Shown one piece after another: positions 12,366 to 24,300 of a stretch of 64,000 nt of DNA. This stretch comes from Zeugodacus cucurbitae (lineage: Eukaryota > Arthropoda > Insecta > Diptera > Tephritidae). Under the pieces are notes generated by a model, which did not search any database, was not told the DNA's origin, and saw only the letters and a list, made by a program, of their open reading frames with translations. Within the stretch, counting starts at the first letter, position 1; the number at the start of each line of letters is the position of its first letter. The stretch is taken from NCBI RefSeq assembly GCF_028554725.1, contig NC_071667.1, positions 53,561,501-53,625,500 on the forward strand, read 5' to 3'. Position numbers and translations under genes: made by a program.

Positions 12366-15300
12366 TACATATGGAAGTATGTACAGTTGTATGCATTTCA
12401 TTTATCGCCGCTACGGCAGTGTTTTTTGGAGCGCCAACTGCCTTTTGGCCTCATTACTGCCGCTTAGTAGCTGCTTCAGCTCAGTTGCTTTTTGGTTTCC
12501 CTTTGATTTTCTGGTGAGTTGTTGCCTGCTGCCGAAATGTGGCATTAAGCTGTTAAGTAGCTCGCTCGAAAGACCGTTGTGTGTCACGTACTCATATGCA
12601 CCTTGCACACTTGGACGCTTCAACGCCTCGACGCTTCGACACGACTGCCGCCGTCACACCGTCGTCAGCTTCATTGTCAGAGCTTTTTTCTCGCAGTTTT
12701 GGTACTGGTGCTCGCCTTTGATCTGAAGTATGTTTTGTTGTGGTCTTTTTCTCGTCTTCATCTCTAGTTGGCTTGCCGTCGTAGTCTCATAGAGTTATCG
12801 CACAGTGGCGGCAACACTGTGACGCTTCCACCAACAACTGCTCGACGCAGAGCCTCGGCTGAGGTGAGTCGGAGAGAGACTGGATATGTGTGGGTTAAGC
12901 GTCTGGCTGACAGTCGAGGGCCAACCTCAGTAGTTGTACTGTTAATTTATGTCTTTTTAATGATGACACGCGTTGCAAGCTGCGCTGGCAAGTAAGCAGG
13001 ATTTTCGTGAAAGGACGTGACATACACAGCGCTGCATACATATGTATGTGTGTTGTCTGGCGAGTGAATGGTGGTCGAGACTAACTAAATTGTGGTTGGC
13101 TATTTCGTTGCTAGAACAGAAAATGAAGATTTGTGATATCGTTGTTGCTGCTGTTGTTGTTGTTATTTCGTGAAAGATAAGAAGATTTTACGAATAATTG
13201 CAGTCAGAAGAGTTCAGTGGCGTACGTGAAAGGACTAGCGAAACATGTAGTTACTGGCGAAAGGGCAAAAAAAATCTCAGAAAAAGGGAACGTAAAAGTG
13301 AATGCCGCCCTTTAGAGAGAGTGGCGGAGACACTTCAAAGAAGTGTGCTATTTAGTGCTGTCTGTTCGTGGCACAGGTACAGAATTTATTTCCTCCAACA
13401 CAGACGGTCTTAATGAATATTTTAAAGGCATTGACTACTAAGACTAATGTGTTGGGAGATTTCGTACAAAGTGTACATTGAATTATATAATTTAACTTTG
13501 AAACGACTTATATCACAGAACTTTTGTGAGAAAGTAACAGATTTTAACTAAGTTCTAAAGTAAACAAATATTAAGCTTGTTTTTGTACATGCTTCAGGGG
13601 CTCCAATACTGAAACCCCTTCTTTTTATTCAGACGAAATTTTTTAATGTTGTAAGTCTTGGACAATTTGGAAATACACAAATATATATATTTTTAGGAGC
13701 TTCCATTTCAACTAGTAAATTGAAAACCATCTTAAGAGAAAGACATGCATTTTGTTGTCAAGCAAAGAGCGTCTCTGTTAGCAAAACCTACCTAGTCGAT
13801 ATATAATATTTAATTTCGGTCTGATCTTATAAAGAGATCTAAGATATCTTGTAAAGAGTTGCTGCTCCCATTAAAATTTGTGGCAAACTTCGTAAACCCA
13901 GGACCAACTGCTTTTGTGATAAATTCGAGTACATAACCATGTTCTAATTATTGCGATTAGACAAGAAGTGTGTTATCATTTTATTGTCCCTGAAATAGTT
14001 TCAAGAATATTTTAAAAATCAATTATATATTTTCTCCTCATTCAATTTGTTCTGAACCAAGAGTTTTATTTGTATGTAAGGTTTTTGACACTCGATAATA
14101 TTGTTCTATGAGGTTTCCATTTAAGGAAATGGATGTCCATTGAAAAGTTTTATCTCTTCCGAATTCGTTAGAATACTTTTGTTCTACACTCTCCTTTATA
14201 AGAAAGTAGATACATTCTCCACTTGAATTTAGTGACAAAATCATGTTCTCCAGTTTTAATTAGGGTCCAACTAGCTCAGAGAACGACCCATATGCATGAT
14301 GTTTTAAGGTCACTCTTGTAGGTTATGAAGTAACAGATTGTCTAAAGACTCGGTTGATCGGTTTAATCGGCTACTACAATACAGTCAACATTCTTCAATG
14401 CTGGGAACTTGGATATTAAAGTTCCTAAAGTAAATATGCATCTGTTTATATAAGGATTTATCTGTATCTCACGGCGGAGCATAAAACTATTCCATAATGA
14501 CATTGAAGTTTTTGATGAACTCTTATTTGAATATACATACATATAAGAATATCTATTTCATATGATTTTCTAACTGTTGTGGTAATTAGAGAGTAAAGAA
14601 AATGTAATCTCTCAAAAGCGTCGAAAATTTACAAAAATCGATTCTATCTGATTCGGCAAATCAACCCAGTAATGTGATAAGGTCTTGTAGAGTGTAACAG
14701 ATCTACTCGTCAAATCATGGTGAGTGGCGGATCGAACACAGAACTGGTATAAATTAAAATAACTGGCATAAATTAATAAAAATAGAATAGGAAAACAGAT
14801 AGAGGTAGACCACAGCTACACGTTGCAGCTTAGAAAAAATATTGGTTTATTTAACTTCATACTTGTATATGTAAAATATACATTTTTTTCCAAACATTTT
14901 GGATAATTGTAAACAATTTGAAGAATGTGGTTGCACCGGTTTAGAGGCGAATATAATTTGATTTAATTTGATTATATTTTTAAATTAAATTTTTTGTTAA
15001 CATTAATTACACCAAGGTCATACATAACTATACCGTTATCTGCAATTATCGCGGTTATTGTAAGTTTAATTAAAGCTTGAAAGTGTAGACTGCGAAACCA
15101 CGATTTTATATTTATTCTTGATTATCACTACAACCAATCAGCAACAAGTATTTTGAGTACCGTTAATCGAAAAGCTCACTGCTTTTGATTGACGGCATAA
15201 TTCGACATGTTTGTTTAACATCTACAATTTAATTTTTTTCAACGATTTTGAGGCACAATTACATTTCAGCAAAGCCGCAAGACCAATAACTGCACCCTAA

Positions 15301-16480
15301 ATTATGCGATTCGAATGGATAAATGTATGTCTGTATATATGTAGTTGTATCAAAATTGACCATAAAAACCGCACTTCAATTCATAATTCAATTAATTAGC
15401 CACAACCAAGCTCACACTTCTCGCATATACTAAATTTTTAGCGCACACCAACACATACAAATATACAAATTTATATATGTGTGTATGTAGGGGTATGAAG
15501 GCACTTGGCAATCAATTCGATACCACCAGCGGCATACGAAATGAGCGTAATTAATTTTCAGCAGCGCATATTCATACTAGAGACACATTAAAATACGAGC
15601 ATTTGTGAGGGCGTGTACATAATTAAATTCTCGGAATTCTGGCAGCGCTTTGTGGTCAGCAACGGTCAAGGTGTGTTTGCATAAGTAAATATTAGTTTAT
15701 GATGATTCTATAGACATTATGCTATGCTAGAAGCTTTGGTTTAACGGTGTGACTGTGTGCGGTCGTGGACTTTGCCAGTGATCTATGCTTGTATGTATGT
15801 ATGTATATCTCTATAGTTATGCAAAATCTGCTCGCTTTGATATTCCATGCGCTCTTTCACGTCACTTTCGCGTTTTATTCAAAAATTGTTGTCTTAATTT
15901 TTTTCTAGTTTAGGGTATCCGTTAATCTACATGCATACATATTCATCTTTCAGCTGTCCAAGTGTCATGGACGCTCGTGGCACGTAACGCGTTGCAGGAG
16001 CCAGTTTAAATCACTGAAACGACTAGAGATAAGACTGTAAAATACATATACATATATGTATGTATGTTGAATTACATTTTATTTTCCAGATTGGCAGTTG
16101 AAATGAGCGACATGACAAGTCGAAATGCGCTTGTATGCTTCGCATATATATCTAGATACTGTAGTTCAGCGCAATATTTGTATCTTACTAGATTCCGCAT
16201 CCATTCATGCTAACGTTTATGCCACATATCTGGCTTTATACATCTCCAAGTGTTCATAAGTTAATATACATATATTGACAGCAGTTTGCTTGTAAGCGTT
16301 TTTTGCTACGTGCTCGCAATTAAAATGCTGACCACACGTCCACTTCGACGCTTGTCAATTACTCACATCATTCAGCCTTTTTTTACTTCTTTTATTATAA
16401 TTTTTGGTTTTTTTTTTGTGAACTTGCGGATTTATAATTGATGTAAATGTCATTTACATTTGAACTTCAAGTTAGCCACA
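12366..16480. other. Non-coding DNA; GC-balanced part at 12400-13420
   Basis: The interval 12400-13420 is more GC-rich and open in several frames on both strands. No frame resembles a known protein, and splice and start signals do not support an exon. A GTT/GCT trinucleotide tract sits at 13140-13165. The rest is AT-rich with TATG/CATA microsatellites at 15793-15810 and 16045-16068. A perfect inverted repeat ATGTAAATG-T-CATTTACAT lies at 16441-16459. No gene is recognised. Confidence 0.5.
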
Positions 16481-16482
16481 TA

Positions 16483-16700
16483 CAGGGTGGCTGATGAAAG
16501 CCGCTACCAAAAAAAATTAAATAATTTTAACGAATCCGGCTATGTTGAACATCAATTTAATATAACCCTATTAGTTGTCCATATTTTTTAACAAATTTCA
16601 TTGATTTTTGTACATTATTCTAACAATATTTTTAATGACATAACTTCAACACCTTTCCGGTTTTAAACAGAATCTGAAGAGGGCGCCCTCCTTCACAAAA
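16483..16700 (+). mobile_element. Possible DNA-transposon end (CAGGGTGGCTGATGAAAG)
   Basis: A TA dinucleotide is followed by CAGGGTGGCTGATGAAAGCC, then poly-A and AT-rich DNA. Tc1/mariner-type elements in arthropods commonly begin TA-CAGGGTG. I found no transposase and no matching right end, so this may be a solo end or a short internally deleted element whose right end has decayed. The right boundary given is only where I stop seeing any feature. Confidence 0.3.
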
Positions 16701-16789
16701 TGAGCATATACATATATATATGTATTTAGATGGGATGTAGTCATAGTTGACTTGAACTAACTCATCGTGCGTTTAAACATTAAGCTACT

Positions 16790-16985
16790 TCTAAGATTAA
16801 AGTAGAGTCTTGAATATACCGGAATATCAGGAAACCGCAAAGCTAATGAGTATGCGCATAATAACACTATTGTGTCGATATCATAATACTGGGTCGACCC
16901 CCGATTTAACGCCGGATGGCGGGGTTCCGCATGATGCTTAGTCCTAGTTGTAGGAGTTCTTCCATCATCTATTCGACAAACACCC
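16790..16985 (+). mobile_element. Possible RNase H remnant of a non-LTR retrotransposon
   Basis: One plus-strand frame from about 16810 reads 'LEYTGISGNRKANEYAHNNT'. This resembles the C-terminal RNase HI signature of retrotransposon polyproteins (of the form W-[IV]-P-G-H-x-G-I-x-G-N-E-x-A-D-x-x-A). The frame then meets stop codons (TAA near 16880, later TGA). The key His and Asp are replaced (YTG for PGH, ANE for ADE), so it would be inactive. The reading is short and could be chance. No adjacent reverse-transcriptase domain was found in the same orientation. Confidence 0.35.
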
Positions 16986-17229
16986 ATTAGTTGAGTGGAA
17001 AAATCTGACTGGATGCCAGTTGTCGCAGTTAAGGCTGAAATAACTTGGATCTCTTACCTACATTCATCCATATGAACTAGATGATATCGAAGTAAGTTGT
17101 TTTTAGTTTCCCCCCTGTTTCGGGTATCAACTATAGAATCTAACCTGACTGAATCTTTCCAGCAAACTTTAGGAAGAGTATATTTAGGTTTTGAATTACA
17201 CTTAATCATTTAATTAAATTTCACAAATG

Positions 17230-18370
17230 TATAGAAATTATTTTGTTTCGGTGGTCTTCTTCTTCTTCTTGACTGGCGTAATCACTGCTTACGCGGTTAT
17301 AGCCGAGTCCACAACAGCGCGCCACGCATTTCTCCATTTGACAGTTTGGCGCCAATTGGTAATACCAAGTGAAGACAGGTCCTTCTCCACCTGGCACTTC
17401 CATTGGAGCGGAAGCCTCCCTCTTCCTCGGCTTCCACCAGCGGGTACAGCATCAAACACTTTCAGAGCTGGAGCACTTTCGTCCCTTCGAACAACATGAC
17501 CTATCCAGCGTAGCCGTTGCTTTTTTATTCGATGGACTATGTCTACGTTGTCGAAAAACACATACAGCTCATCATTCCATCTTCTGGGGTATTCGCTGTT
17601 GCCAACGTTTAAGGGACCATAAATCTTCCGCAAAAGCTTTCTCTCGAAAACTCCTAGTGCCGTTTCATCGGATGTTGACTTTTAGAGTTTAGTTCTTGTC
17701 GAGAGAGGACTTTACTTTTCAATTGCCTACTTAGTCAATAGTAGCACCTGTTGGCAAGAGTGATTCTGCGTTGGATTTCCAGGCTGACATTGTTATTGCT
17801 GTTAATGCTGGTTCCTAGGTAGACGAAATTATCTACAACTTCAAAGTTATGACTATCAACAGTGACGTGGGAGCCAAGACGCGAATGCGCTGACTATTTG
17901 TTTGATGACAGGAGATATTTCGTCTTTTCCTCGTTCTCCGCCAGACCCATACGCTTCGCTTCCTTATCCAGTCTGGAAATATCGATGATATCAATATCAT
18001 CGGCGTACGCCAGCAGCTGTACACTCTTATAGAAGATTGTACCTTCTCTATTTAGCTCTGCAGCTCTTGTAATTTTTTCGAGCATCAGGTTAAAGAAGTC
18101 ACACGATAGTGAGTCACCTTATCTGAAACCTCGTTTGGTATCGAACGGTTCGGAGAGGTCCTTCCCGATCCTGAAGGAATACCAAATTCAGACATAGCGG
18201 CATAGAGGCAACTCCTTTTCGTGCTGTCAAAAGTGGCTTTAAAATCGACAAAGAGATGCTGTGTGTCGATCCTCTTTTCACAGATCTTTTCCAAGATTTT
18301 CCAGGTCTAAAGCCGCATTGAAAGGTCCAATCAGTTTGTTAACGGTAGGTTTTAGACTTTCACACGCGCT
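17230..18370 (-). mobile_element. RTE-type non-LTR retrotransposon remnant, reverse-transcriptase part
   Basis: Read on the minus strand in a set of shifted frames, this gives an ordered series of RTE-clade reverse-transcriptase landmarks. 'LIGPFQCGFRPGKS' lies near 18330 and 'HLFVDFKATFDSTKRS' near 18250, then 'AMSEFGIP'. 'LLAYADDIDII', with the catalytic YADD box, lies near 18010, and 'DNFVYLGTSINS' near 17830. Then come 'DETALGVFERKLLRKIYGPL', 'LRWIGHVVRRDES' and 'NWRQTVKWRNAWRAVVDSA', ending in a stop near 17289. Several frame shifts, an in-frame TGA where a glycine codon is expected ('CYY*LSRQL') and internal deletions make it dead. The endonuclease domain upstream is absent, as expected of a 5'-truncated insertion. 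The 3' end has GAAGAAGAAGAA. A related 3' fragment lies at 7.66 kb. Confidence 0.85.
17289..17633 (-). pseudogene. C-terminal part of RTE-type reverse-transcriptase polyprotein
   Basis: This is the longest uninterrupted piece of the retrotransposon remnant (about 114 residues), starting 'RKIYGPLNVGNSEYPRRWND'. Typical features are the 'RLRWIGHVVRRDE' motif, a 'GGSRGRGRLPLQW' basic linker and the end 'WRAVVDSAITA'. These are seen downstream of the reverse-transcriptase domain in RTE-clade elements of insects. It has no promoter or start codon of its own (the ATG-like start is arbitrary) and it is not a host gene. Confidence 0.8.
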
Positions 18371-21300
18371 CAATAGAACCATAAAACTTTTTCCTTTGCA
18401 GAGGGTTCATTTATAAAATATTTTTTGTTCCAAAAAATACTGTAAGAATATGAGATCCAACATTTGAGTGCTCTAAACCTTACCAGTCATAAAAAGTTGT
18501 GCAGATTATAAACCCATCATATAAATTAATTGGCTTGGAATGTTTTATGAATGTTTTATTATGAAAAACGAAGCTGCCTCGGTTACACGATCTCTACATT
18601 TGGCATATGTAACACGTTTAAGGAAAAAGGCCTTATCCGTTCAGAAAATCAGTTAGAAGTTTTTTTCCTTAAGAATATACGCGCAACTTAGTAACCACAA
18701 TTAATTAATTGATGACAAAGTATACTACAATCGGTAAAATTTTCAATGAAACGAGTAACAAAAAGCTGGCAACATCACTTGAATTTCAAAACAGCGGAAA
18801 AATTCTTACGAATTCTGAATATTATTTAATTTAATTTTCGTGCTGCGCCTACTTTAATCAGCAGGCGCAGACAAAGTAATTTGCATGAAAACCTAAACAA
18901 AAACTACCGAATAAAAAAGCCACAGAAAATTACACGCCAACACACCTCAAACGATTAGCACACACACAGCTACATATAAAAAAGTATTCCTTTATAATGT
19001 GTCAATGCATTGAATTTTGATGGAATTCCTTTTCATAGCGTGATACACCTGAACAGAGAGACACTTATATGGTGGCTCTGTTGGTGCAGGTGGTTGGCGG
19101 TTGTTGGCGGCGCGTCGTGTGGCAGACGCTTACTGACTATTTAATTAAGGGATTCTTTATTCACCAGCGGCAGTTCTATATGAATATATTTGTTTTTGTA
19201 TTTGTATTTCGTGTAAAGTTCTTTAACTTGTGTCTCTTTGGCTCATATTATTTGTTTAATGCTTTTGGAGAATGCGATTTGCATACTTATTCAGTGTACA
19301 ATTATACGAAGCACGCGCTTTATGGTAATTTCGCCAAAACGTGGGGGAGGACTTTCAAAGTCATTGCTCATATCGGACTGATTGGGTTGATTATTTACAT
19401 GCATATATAAATATTTTTGTGTATTTATTTTGGATTAACTTCTCATAATTTGGTATATTTGAATATTTTTTTTCTTTTTTCCTAAACTTAATTTGTTTGT
19501 GTTGTGTTAATTCTAATTAATACGCAAATTACCCGTGGACATGCGACGAGCTTTAATTGGATTTTTGAAAACTTTCGTTAATTTTGAATGAGTATAAAAT
19601 GAGTGCACTAAGAGATATTTTCGAACAAGTCGAATTTCTAGAATCATACCCATTTATATAGTGCTGGTTGTGGAACTTTTCGATGACCATACCCTTGTAG
19701 CTTTTGTACAATATTTACATAATATTGTTTTCACTTTATAAATATCAAATATCGAACCATCTCTGAAAGCATTCTGTTTCAAGTAGAGATCATAGATCTC
19801 AAAGACCTGGATGCGTATTTCTTATAGTTTTCATTGCTGAATCGCAAAAAAAATTTGACTAATAAAACGCATTTTATCTCACTTTTGGATTCAAGTCAAT
19901 ATCTTAATTAGTTCAAGAAATAAGTAACTTCAAGGTCAAAACTTTTCTCTATACAAGTTTTTTTTTGTGATCCTATACTACTAAAAACCTATTGATTCCT
20001 TAAAATTTAAGATCATTTCATTTTTAGTGCTGCTCGAATATGTGCCTAAAGTTATGTTAGAATCTGAAACATAAGAGTGATTTCTTCGACAGGAGTGTTT
20101 ACATTTTAGAGGTGAAGTTCACTACAATAATTATGATTCGTAAAACATTTAACTCAACACTTCAAGATATGGTAATAAGAAGTAAAGAGAACCAGAACCA
20201 CTTATACAAGTATGTCTAACAGTATTACCGTAGAGTAAATTTGTGTGTTGTTGGTGAGAATAAATGAGCTCTTGAAGACCTTACTTATCAGCAAATCTGT
20301 CAGCAAATCCTTCAGCGACTCCTCACATAAACGAGAACTTTCAAATTCTGCAGTTCGCTTGAGGTACGACTAACTATATGTATATACTAGCTGACTAACC
20401 GTTTAACTGATTGCATATACAAATTAATGAAAAGATCCATACATATATGCGAGTATATATATTTCGATGCACTGTCTGTGTGGCTCATATTCTCTGCGCT
20501 TATTTTTTTACGATTTTTTTGTTTTTTTTTTTCATTTTGTTTATTTATTGTTGTTGTTGGCAACTTCACACCTCAATCGTGTCGATTGCGTCAAGGTAAT
20601 GGATCTTTCAACGCATAAACTTCCAGCACGCTGTGTATGTGTGTATAAATGCAGCGATAATTAACGATGCTGCCTGCGGTTTAGCCGCCTTCCGCACTGC
20701 TTCTCGTGTGCACAAATAGAGAGAGATAATAAAGTTTTCAGCATGAAATTTAATAAACCGAAGCAGACACCGTAAGAGCTCAAGATTTAGTGGCGTTGAT
20801 GCGCCCGTGGGTGTTATGCGCCTGTTAATAGAAGTTTTCGTGGCTTTTTATTGTGGCACAACACGGATTCTCTTAATTAAGTTGCACTGTGATATTGAAG
20901 ACTTGGAATTTCATTAGTTTTATAGCAGCACTATGATTCTGGGAATAATTTTTGAAATTACTCGAGGTTGATTGGGGTGAAAATCTGGGAATATTGAAAT
21001 AATCATATTTTGATATATAAGACTTTGGATCGCTACTGATCTCAGTAACTGGGAAGTAATGAGCTGACTTATTTTCTATACTATACATATATTTAGAATC
21101 CCTAATTTTTCGGAAATAACCAGTTTTTCTTCGTAACCAATATCAAATTCATAATTGATCATGAGTCTCCACTTCATAGATCTGGAAATATCTTGTTCAC
21201 AAAATTTAAGATAATCTTGAATAAATAGTTTACACTCATGGTTACTTCGGAGTCTACACATATATTGATTATGCATATCTACATCTACATATTCTCCATT

Positions 21301-24300
21301 TGCTTGTTGCCTGCAGCCACACCTTCACTACTTGTTCACGCTGTTTCACGCTTCTCATACACGCCTTGTTTGCCTGCCCATGAAATGAGCTGAGCGGAGG
21401 TTACCACTTATGCTGGTTTTATATATAATTTTATTTCGGTGCGAATGGATGTACATATGTTAAATTGTAGGCGTTTGTATTTATATAATTAATATCAACA
21501 CCCGCCGTTTTGCTTGTCTTAAATTAGTAGTTTTGAAAAGTCAATATTCGACAGGCAACTGCTGTGTGATCAATTCCATAATGCTTCAGATATTTATATT
21601 AAATGTACATCTATTTATACATACATACATATGTATGTTTATATTACGAAGTCATATAGTATTTCCAAACCTAAGAATTTTACTTATTAAATTTTTGATT
21701 CATTATTCATTTATTTTTCCATGAAATTTATTTAAGTAAACTTGAATTTATTTGAGATTTTTTTGACTTACCATTTACACAGTGATGCTCGAAACCCAGT
21801 AACTGTGAAGCATAATAAAAAAAAGACATAAGTTAATTAAAATATTCATTAAACCATATATTTTGTAAATAATGTCATAAAATATGAATATGACTTGATT
21901 GCAGTGAGAAGGAAAATCTATATATATTATTTCTGTGTGCATGGAAATATACTTGTTTATTATAAAAATTCTTAATTAAGTAAATTAAGGAAGCCTTGAT
22001 ATAATAAACTGAGTCTATGGAGGTCATTGTTACAAAAATCATTCTGAAAATCCAAAAAAGTTACCACCCACATAAATATTTCAGAAATACAAAATATCCA
22101 CTTATGCGCTGTGGAAACTTATGATTGATAGTAGTCACGTTAAAATGATCACTGCAAAAGGTTAAATAGCAACATTAATCCGTTAAAGCTTTCCAAAAAT
22201 ATATAACATATTCATAATAATATTGCCAGTCCCTTAAAGTGTTCAACGAAAGCTTCCATCCGACTGTCAAATTTTCATAAACAATATCTGTCAAATGAGA
22301 TACAAAAAGTACTTGATCGATGATGAAACAATTGAAATAAATATAAACAATTTTAAAATTTTGATTCTATCTATGCCCTTGATTGAGGCAAATCCGAGTA
22401 GAAACTAGATATCAAGCAAACAATTAAAAGAAGAAAGGAAATTCTGCTGATGTCAAGGAATGGAAATCCTAATCGTGCCTAATCTCCCAATAAACTATTT
22501 TCCAAATATGCGAGATACTCATTTTATAGACCAAAAAACACCACTCGACCGATTTCAACAGAATTTGGTATGTATGTGATATTTCATCGGTAACCTTTTT
22601 TTAGAGCAAAAAAGGGCGATGTTAATTATGAACTCATTTCCTTAATGTGATTATTTTGTTTATTTTTGTTCCATATTTCTGCTCGCAATTTCTGCCATTA
22701 TAGTCTTAGTTCTTATTCGAGTCGTAACAGTAGAGTTAGCTATTCAGTATTTCTTCTAAACGTCTTCATAAAACGATTCATAAAACCAAATCCTCATTCA
22801 ACAAAACCCAATGGAACCCAACAAATATTGTACTCTCCTCTAAGCATGAATACCTAACCTAACTTTTACATTCAACCTTGGGTACACGCCCGTCAGTTAA
22901 CTGATCGATTTGGCTACGCATTGCATTCTTTCATACTTCGCGAATTCCCCAAAGTCACTATGCCGTAAGCCACCTAGGCGAACACTCCTTTCATTCCACT
23001 GACATTATCGCCCGGCCACACCAAAACCAACAACATCTCACCACCCCACCGGCCAACTCATCAACGCCCTTACGCATTTTGTAATCCCCGGGCTAAAACG
23101 CACTGACTACAACTTTAATCGCTTTAAATCCGCACAAACGCTATGTGCGCTATGTGACGGCGTTGCATTTTAATTTGTGCGCATGCGCAGCCATGCTGTA
23201 ATACGCTTGATTAAATGCGTGCCACATGATGCATGTGGCATGTCACATACACGCGTACGAGTATTGTCATGCTGCTCAACTGTCACTGCTGTCTGTTGTT
23301 TGCTGTCAGCTTAGTTCACAATCAATTTAAATGCAATGCCGACAACTGACACTGCCAGCGCAGCAATAGCTATCACGCTACAACAACAGCAGCAACAGCA
23401 TATGTGCAATAATAAATGCATTAGTGGCGGCGGCGCAGTTAATGTAACAATTATTTTTACTTGTTGCACTTTAGTTAGCGAATTGCACAAAAAACTCTAT
23501 GGATTTATGGACTTCGAAGTTCATTATTTCTGCTTACGGTTTCGTTGTTTTGTTGCTGTGGCTGTGACGTTGTTGCCTTTCCATGTGATGAACTCGACTC
23601 GACGAAGTCAATGCAATTATAGCGACAATATTGCAATACACCACTTGCAACATGGTGGCTAACAACTCGCAATCGGCCAGCAACAACATTGACATTGTCA
23701 TTCAACTTGGGCGCTCCAGCTGTGACACAATATGATTGGTGCAGACATACCATGAACAATCGAATATATGTATATGTACATATAACTGCATAGATATATA
23801 CCGACTTCCCTGCAGTGAATTCAACTAGTAACCCAACAGTTTAAAGGTATTTAATTTTGGGCTGATTCCCAATGAAAGATTTTGTAGCCAGAGAATTTGA
23901 AAAAAAAACTTTACCGTTAAGCACAGTCTCCATTACATTATTTATTTAAATCAGATGCCTCTTTTTAGAGCTCAATCAATCTGGAGAATGAGTTCGGTTA
24001 TGAAGATTTTGTTCTATCGAATACTACATTTCTTATTTGAAATGAGTCCAATCTTTCAAAGTTTTTTATTTTTTATAATACTTTATGTTAATTATTTCTG
24101 GTGATCTATGATCCAAAATATATCCTTTTATAATTCTCTTCCAAATTAGAGTGAACATAACTCAGTGTGAAATGATAACACAACTATCTCCCTATATAAT
24201 ATATTCGATCGGTGCATTCGACTCTTGAGATGACTTAATGTAAGTTGAAGAACATATATAACATCTCATCATACATCTCAGTATACTAAACCTCAACAGG

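Noticed and set aside
12334..12726. Plus-strand open frame of 130 residues
   Set aside because: Begins inside the mariner's right end and runs into flanking DNA; no domain and no splice or promoter context.
23336..23662. Plus-strand frame starting at ATG with a short polyglutamine run
   Set aside because: The Gln run is a CAA/CAG repeat common in fly non-coding DNA; the rest is not protein-like and no splice partners are visible.
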